From contig JAAZJH010000072.1 in NCBI GenBank assembly GCA_012800435.1, positions 1 to 64,000 of the forward strand: a stretch of 64,000 bases of DNA, in the 5' to 3' direction. Both the position numbers and the translations under genes were made by a program. The notes under the pieces are model-generated. The model did no database searches. It saw nothing but the letters and a program-made list of their open reading frames with translations, and was not told the DNA's origin. Shown piece by piece: positions 59,004 through 64,000 of this stretch. Every line of letters starts with the position of its first letter. Position 1 is the first letter of the stretch. This stretch comes from Clostridiaceae bacterium. GTDB taxonomy: Bacteria > Bacillota > Clostridia > Saccharofermentanales > DTU023.

Positions 59004-59073
59004 GGGCGCTTACCTCGTTCTGTTTATCATGTACTGACCTTTGTCCTCATATGGAGGTCGATTAATGGAGATC

Positions 59074-59799
59074 TTAAGAGCTGCCGAAACGTCGTTTACG
59101 ACTCATGAAATCTGCAATCGCAGAATCCAGCTCATCCTCACCGAAATCAGGCCAGAGCGTGTCATCAAAATAAAGTTCAGCATAGGCGGCTTGCCACAAT
59201 AAAAAGTTGGAAAGACGCTTCTCACCGCCTGTACGTATAATTAGATCCGGATCAGGGATATCAGGAAGATAGAAATGCGACGCAAACTTCGTCTCATCAA
59301 TCGACGCAATGTCGTCACCGTTTACAATCGCTTCTTTCATGGCGGAATGTACCGCCGTGACAATTTCACGCCGACCGCCATAATTGAACGCAATCACCAG
59401 CTGTAAACGATCTCGATCAGCAGACGTCGCTTCAGCTTCATCCATCGTCTGTATCAGAAGCGGCGGTAAACCATTACGATCTCCCATGAATCGAAGGCGT
59501 ACGCCCTCTTGGCGCAACTCATCAGCATATTTGTTGAAATATAGAACAAGGAGGCGCATCAAACTGCGTACTTCACGTTCCGATCGCTTCCAATTCTCGG
59601 TCGAGAAGGCGTACAACGTCAAATAAGTGATGCCGCGTTGAATACAAAGACTTGCGAGCCGATGCACATTTTCCGCACCGGAGCGATGACCAAATTCAGC
59701 TCGTCTGCCTTGACGCTTTGCCCACCTGCGATTGCCGTCCATAATGACGGCCAAGTGACGTAATTTATCGCCCGCTGTCTTCAGACTGTCCGTGTCCAC
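59074..59799 (-). CDS. uppS: Isoprenyl transferase (UPP synthase)
   Basis: HLAVIMDGNRRWAKRQG, LTLYAFSTENWKRS, RTGGEKRLSNFLLWQAAYAELYF. Confidence 0.95.
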   Translation of the reverse strand: MDTDSLKTAGDKLRHLAVIMDGNRRWAKRQGRRAEFGHRSGAENVHRLASLCIQRGITYLTLYAFSTENWKRSEREVRSLMRLLVLYFNKYADELRQEGVRLRFMGDRNGLPPLLIQTMDEAEATSADRDRLQLVIAFNYGGRREIVTAVHSAMKEAIVNGDDIASIDETKFASHFYLPDIPDPDLIIRTGGEKRLSNFLLWQAAYAELYFDDTLWPDFGEDELDSAIADFMSRKRRFGSS

Positions 59800-59806
59800 T
59801 GAACCG

Positions 59807-60376
59807 TCAGATCTCCATCAACTCCTGATTCTTCTTTTCAACCGTGCTATCAACATTAGCGATGTATTGATCCGTCAACTCCTGAACTTCATCACACAGT
59901 TTGAAAGATAAATCCTCGGGGATCAATTTGTCTTTGCCCATCGACTTGAACAGATCGTTCGCTTCACGACGGATGTGCCGGATGGAGACTTTTGTATTTT
60001 CGCCCTTCCTTGAGACATCACGCGTTAACTCGCGGCGACGCTCTTCTGTCAGGGCAGGAAACACAAGCCGAATACAACGACCGTCATTGATCGGATTGAT
60101 GCCGATATCGGAGGCTTGCAGGGCACGCTCAATTTCTTTGAGCATAGAAGAATCCCAAGGTGTGATGACAAGCAGCTTAGCTTCCGGAATTTGCACATTC
60201 GCGATTTGCTTGATTGGCGTAGGTACGCCGTAATAGGACACCGTGATAGGATCCAGCACATGCGGATTTGCTCGTCCTGCCCGCACTGTGCGCAAATCGG
60301 TCTCCAGCGCTTCAATCGTTTTTTTCATCTGATCTTCGTAATCATCCATCAAAAGTTTGATTTCATCGATCACCAT
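59807..60376 (-). CDS. frr: Ribosome recycling factor
   Basis: LRTVRAGRANPHVLDPITVSYYG; synteny. Confidence 0.95.
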   Translation of the reverse strand: MVIDEIKLLMDDYEDQMKKTIEALETDLRTVRAGRANPHVLDPITVSYYGVPTPIKQIANVQIPEAKLLVITPWDSSMLKEIERALQASDIGINPINDGRCIRLVFPALTEERRRELTRDVSRKGENTKVSIRHIRREANDLFKSMGKDKLIPEDLSFKLCDEVQELTDQYIANVDSTVEKKNQELMEI

Positions 60377-60480
60377 ATGTTTTCCCCCTTGTTCGAAATA
60401 AGGACTGCTATATCATGTTAACAGATTACCACGCACTAAAAAAAGCGTCGTGCTGCAGATAACATGTCACATCTGTCTCG

Positions 60481-61197
60481 TCAACGTTTCGCAACCACTG
60501 TTGTTCCGATTTTTTCACCTCGTGCAGCACGAATGAGCAACTCCGGATCGCTGTTAGAAAACACGAGCAGTACTTGATTGAAATCGCGACAAAGCGCTGC
60601 CGCAGTCGCATCAATAACACCAAGTCGTTTCTCTAATATTTCATCATATGTAATGGTGTCATAACGTACTGCGTCCGGATAAAGATTAGGATCTCGATCA
60701 TACACACCATCAACTTGTGTTGCTTTGAGAATGACATCGGCATGAATCATGGCTGCGCGGAGCGCCGCAGCAGAATCGGTCGAAAAGAACGGATTGCCTG
60801 TTCCCCCCGCAAAAATGACTACCTTTCCCTCGCTAAGGAAACGTCGCGCCTTAACAGCATCAACCGGTTCCGCGACAGTGGGCATCGGTACCGCTGTCAT
60901 CAGTTCAACCTGTAATCCTTTGCGTGTAAAGGCATCACGGAGAGCAATAGCATTCATGACGGTAGCTAACATACCGATTTGATCCGCTTCAGCTCGATCC
61001 ATACCTTCAGAAAGACGACCTCGCCAGAAATTACCGGCTCCGTTGACAATCCCAATCTCGTGTCCATTATCAACTAAACGACGCACCTGTTCTGCCGCGT
61101 GATCAAGCGCTTTTTCATCAATACCGGAACCGCTGTTGTCTGCAAGCGCTTCTCCGGACCATTTTAAAAGAAGTCGTTTGTATGCCATCATATCCAC
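60481..61197 (-). CDS. pyrH: UMP kinase
   Basis: LLKWSGEAL, GAGNFWRG, VIFAGGTGNPFFSTDSAAALRA. Confidence 0.95.
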   Translation of the reverse strand: MDMMAYKRLLLKWSGEALADNSGSGIDEKALDHAAEQVRRLVDNGHEIGIVNGAGNFWRGRLSEGMDRAEADQIGMLATVMNAIALRDAFTRKGLQVELMTAVPMPTVAEPVDAVKARRFLSEGKVVIFAGGTGNPFFSTDSAAALRAAMIHADVILKATQVDGVYDRDPNLYPDAVRYDTITYDEILEKRLGVIDATAAALCRDFNQVLLVFSNSDPELLIRAARGEKIGTTVVAKR

Positions 61198-61296
61198 TTC
61201 CCTTCTTTCATTAGACTAGCGGGTGCGGTTTGAACCGACGGGATTCAAAACGCTCTGTACACACAGGTCGTATATAGAATCTTGCCCGACAATGTA

Positions 61297-61320
61297 AAGA
61301 GGGCGCTTCGGCGCCCTCTT
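61297..61320 (-). terminator. Hairpin between tsf and pyrH (terminator or attenuator)
   Basis: Perfect 10-bp stem AAGAGGGCGC/GCGCCCTCTT around a 4-nt loop (TTCG on plus, CGAA on minus); short U run only. Confidence 0.55.
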
Positions 61321-61338
61321 GGTTGTACTGATCCGCTT

Positions 61339-61989
61339 TTATTTTTCGAGTTGAGCGGCGACCTCATCTGCAAAATTGCAATCTCTCTTCTCAAGGCCTT
61401 CACCCATTTCGTAGCGCACAAATCGGCGCACATGGATGTTTTCTCCTATACGACCGGCTAACTCCTTGATTACCGTCTCACAAGTTTTACTATCGTCTTT
61501 GATAAAAGACTGTTCGAGCAAGCATATGTCTTTTATATATTTCTCCATCCGTCCTTCGACGATCTTGTCGACGACGGCCGCCGGTTTTCCGGATTTTAGC
61601 GTCTGTGCGCGTACAAGTTCGCGTTCACGCTCGATGACTTCATCAGGAATTTCTTCACGACGCACGTAGAGTGGGCTCATCGCTGCTACTTGTAGCGCGA
61701 GGTCATGTACGAGCGTACGGAAATCTTGATTGTTTGCAGCGAAATCGGTTTCAATATTGACTTCGATCAATACGCCTATTCGACCTTCCCCGTGAATATA
61801 TGAATCCACAATGCCCTCAGCCGTAATGCGACTGGATTTTTTCTCCGCTGTCGCAAGATCGTTCTTGCGCAGCCATTTAATGGCTTCATCAATGTCACCG
61901 TTTGAGGCTTGAAGTGCCCTTTTGCAATCCATCATACCGGAGCCGGTAAGGTCTCTGAGTTCTTTTACCATTTGTGCCGTAATTTTCAT
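61339..61989 (-). CDS. tsf: Elongation factor Ts
   Basis: VKELRDLTGSGMMDCKRALQ; synteny. Confidence 0.95.
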   Translation of the reverse strand: MKITAQMVKELRDLTGSGMMDCKRALQASNGDIDEAIKWLRKNDLATAEKKSSRITAEGIVDSYIHGEGRIGVLIEVNIETDFAANNQDFRTLVHDLALQVAAMSPLYVRREEIPDEVIERERELVRAQTLKSGKPAAVVDKIVEGRMEKYIKDICLLEQSFIKDDSKTCETVIKELAGRIGENIHVRRFVRYEMGEGLEKRDCNFADEVAAQLEK

Positions 61990-62038
61990 GCTTAACTCCT
62001 TAATTACTCGGTGATCTATCCTATTGATCTTATAATTC

Positions 62039-62827
62039 TTACATTAAGTCGTACTCGTCGTCTGCCGTTTCATCATCGAACTCATCATCCGGTTCTTTCT
62101 CATAGGACGGATCGTCGGCTTCTTCGCCTCTAAGCTTGACATCAAAACCTTCTTTTCCTTCAATCACTGCATTAGCCATGACGCCGGTTATAAGTTTGAT
62201 CGCTCGAATCGCATCATCATTTGCGGGGATAACAAAATCAACTTCGTCCGGATCACAGTTGGTGTCAACGATCGCGACGATCGGAATGCCCAGTCGGCGC
62301 GCTTCTGCAATCGCGATGTGTTCTTTCTTCGTATCAACGACAAAAACACATGTAGGAAGTTGCTTCATGTCAGCGACACCGCCCAAATTGCGTTCAAGCT
62401 TGTCCAGTTCATTTTTCAGAGCCGCGACTTCTTTCTTTGGAAGATTGGTCCATGAACCGAGTTCTTCAGCTTCTCGGAGCTCATGCAAATGCTCAATGCG
62501 CTGCTTAATTGTACGGAAGTTCGTCAATGTGCCGCCAAGCCAGCGGTGATTAACGTAGAACATGCCGCAACGCTCCGCTTCTTCGCGAATGGCATCCTGC
62601 GCCTGCTTTTTTGTGCCGACAAAAAGCACTGTTCCGCCACGTGAAACAATCTCGTTGATGAAACGATACGCGATTTCAATCTTACGGATTGTTTTTTGCA
62701 GGTCAATGATGTAGATCCCGTTGCGCTCAGTAAATATATAGGGCGCCATTTTCGGGTTCCAACGACGGGTTTGGTGGCCGAAATGAACGCCACCTTCAAG
62801 TAATTGTTTCATGGAAACGACAGACAT
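62039..62827 (-). CDS. rpsB: Ribosomal protein uS2
   Basis: [27 protein letters not shown]; start after AGGAGGT. Confidence 0.95.
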   Translation of the reverse strand: MSVVSMKQLLEGGVHFGHQTRRWNPKMAPYIFTERNGIYIIDLQKTIRKIEIAYRFINEIVSRGGTVLFVGTKKQAQDAIREEAERCGMFYVNHRWLGGTLTNFRTIKQRIEHLHELREAEELGSWTNLPKKEVAALKNELDKLERNLGGVADMKQLPTCVFVVDTKKEHIAIAEARRLGIPIVAIVDTNCDPDEVDFVIPANDDAIRAIKLITGVMANAVIEGKEGFDVKLRGEEADDPSYEKEPDDEFDDETADDEYDLM

Positions 62828-63109
62828 AATACCTCCTGTTTCGTCCTCCGGCGTACGCTTTACCACTAATACAACAGGGCAACAGGTGCAACACGCCGTG
62901 TGTTTTCCGTTGTCGATAATAACATAAATAACCGACATCGGCAAACACAAACTTCACACATCAGGGCTTAACGCGATTCTTTAGCTGTGATACACTTCTA
63001 TGTGTGTAATCATTGTTGCAATTTGCACTCAAAAGGCATGACAATATACCGCTTACAACACTTTTGCGGCATGTCATGCCGACAACATTTGAAGTTTGGA
63101 GGACCTTGT

Positions 63110-64000
63110 ATGTTATCCAATTCATTGCTTAAATTTGCCGCTTCAGAACACTGGCAGGTATATAAAAATGACGCCTGCGTTTTTGGCACTGTTAACGGCT
63201 ATTGCATCACCGCATCCACAAACGAGGCAATAACCACATTTTATGTCCCTGTCGCGGGGATTGCTCCGGAGAATCTCATTGAGCTCACCGTATGGCTTGA
63301 GAAAACACGTTTCCCGCTTATACTGGTCAATTACGAAATGACGGACAATTTCATGGCCATTCGTGCAAAAGACACTGCCTTTTCCGGAACTGCGTCTCAA
63401 ATGAAACGCTTTCTCAATATTCTTACCGACAAACTGAATAAGCTTGATATCGATTCGGAGGCTTGCGCTATTTGCGGACTTCCCTCAGACCAACGCGCAC
63501 TATATGTCGGACTTTTCTGCCATATTCACGGTGACTGCATTCATAAAGTCGGCATTGACTTTACAAACCCAGAGCGTGATGTCCACAATCTCTCCATTTC
63601 TGAAGCGGAGCTACTGATCTTAAATGACGATGCAGACGCTCCTGCAACGGGGACAGACGTTATTCCTCCACTCCCCATCACGGACAAGAGTGACCCGTCG
63701 TCTTCAATTTCAGACGATCAGAATCAGAACGATGACTATTCTGATGTATCAGCAACATGTGAAGATGAGGACATGCCTGAGTCGATACCAAAAGAACGCC
63801 TTGTAAAGCTGGCAGAGCCTTTTATGCTTTATGAAGAGGTTTTCCTTGAAGACCTTGCCGCACTTATCGCAATTCCAAGTGTTCAAGGCGAGAATGAAGA
63901 AGGCGCGCCGTTCGGTCAAGAACCTAAACGCGCACTTGAAACTTTTCTTTCGATAGCCAAACGGATGGGTTTCCATACCGTCAATGTCGACAATGTCGCC
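63110..64000 (+). CDS. Partial CDS: N-terminal Cys/His-rich domain fused to an M20 dipeptidase (PepV-like), runs off window
   Basis: ATG after TTGGAGGACCTTGT; 297 open codons to the window end (absent from the ORF track); C-terminal ...EDLAALIAIPSVQGENEEGAPFGQEPKRALETFLSIAKRMGFHTVNVDNVA matches the M20 dipeptidase N-terminus. Confidence 0.7.
   Translation, partial: MLSNSLLKFAASEHWQVYKNDACVFGTVNGYCITASTNEAITTFYVPVAGIAPENLIELTVWLEKTRFPLILVNYEMTDNFMAIRAKDTAFSGTASQMKRFLNILTDKLNKLDIDSEACAICGLPSDQRALYVGLFCHIHGDCIHKVGIDFTNPERDVHNLSISEAELLILNDDADAPATGTDVIPPLPITDKSDPSSSISDDQNQNDDYSDVSATCEDEDMPESIPKERLVKLAEPFMLYEEVFLEDLAALIAIPSVQGENEEGAPFGQEPKRALETFLSIAKRMGFHTVNVDNVA

Noticed and set aside
1-64000. 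CRISPR arrays, prophage, IS elements, tRNA or rRNA genes
   Set aside because: No regularly spaced repeats, transposase or phage genes, or convincing tRNA/rRNA (other than tmRNA) were seen by eye; small tRNAs could still be missed.

Overview
A ~64 kb chromosomal window that looks like a Firmicutes (Clostridia-type) genome. Taxonomy is inferred from gene content and synteny only. Most genes lie on the minus strand. Much of it is housekeeping: murT/gatD-like, tmRNA, smpB, tsaD, dut, zapA, rsmA, glgP, mltG, der, rpmF, murI, proS, tmcAL, tyrS. There is also a long minus-strand series rpsB-tsf-pyrH-frr-uppS-cdsA-dxr-rseP-ispG-priA-def-fmt-(yugP-like)-rsmB-prpC-prkC-rpe. The best candidate for an undescribed system is the minus-strand cluster at about 10540-19759. 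It has a FecBCD/BtuCD-type ABC importer plus five predicted lipoproteins (substrate-binding protein; a 1041-aa protein with about five tandem SUOX/molybdopterin-domain-like repeats and a flavinylation-like DVITGAT motif; a two-repeat relative of it; a rhodanese-like protein; a DAIAGAT-motif protein) and a THEP1-like NTPase. Other points of interest are a GatD-like subunit and its MurT partner that appear to lack all three catalytic-triad residues, a membrane-anchored PP2C-like protein that has lost its metal-binding Asp residues, a tmRNA with a non-standard tag terminus, a dUTPase with a large insertion, and a zinc-ribbon-like domain fused to an M20 dipeptidase that runs off the window edge. 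All calls come from reading the sequence and recalled family motifs; no database search was run.
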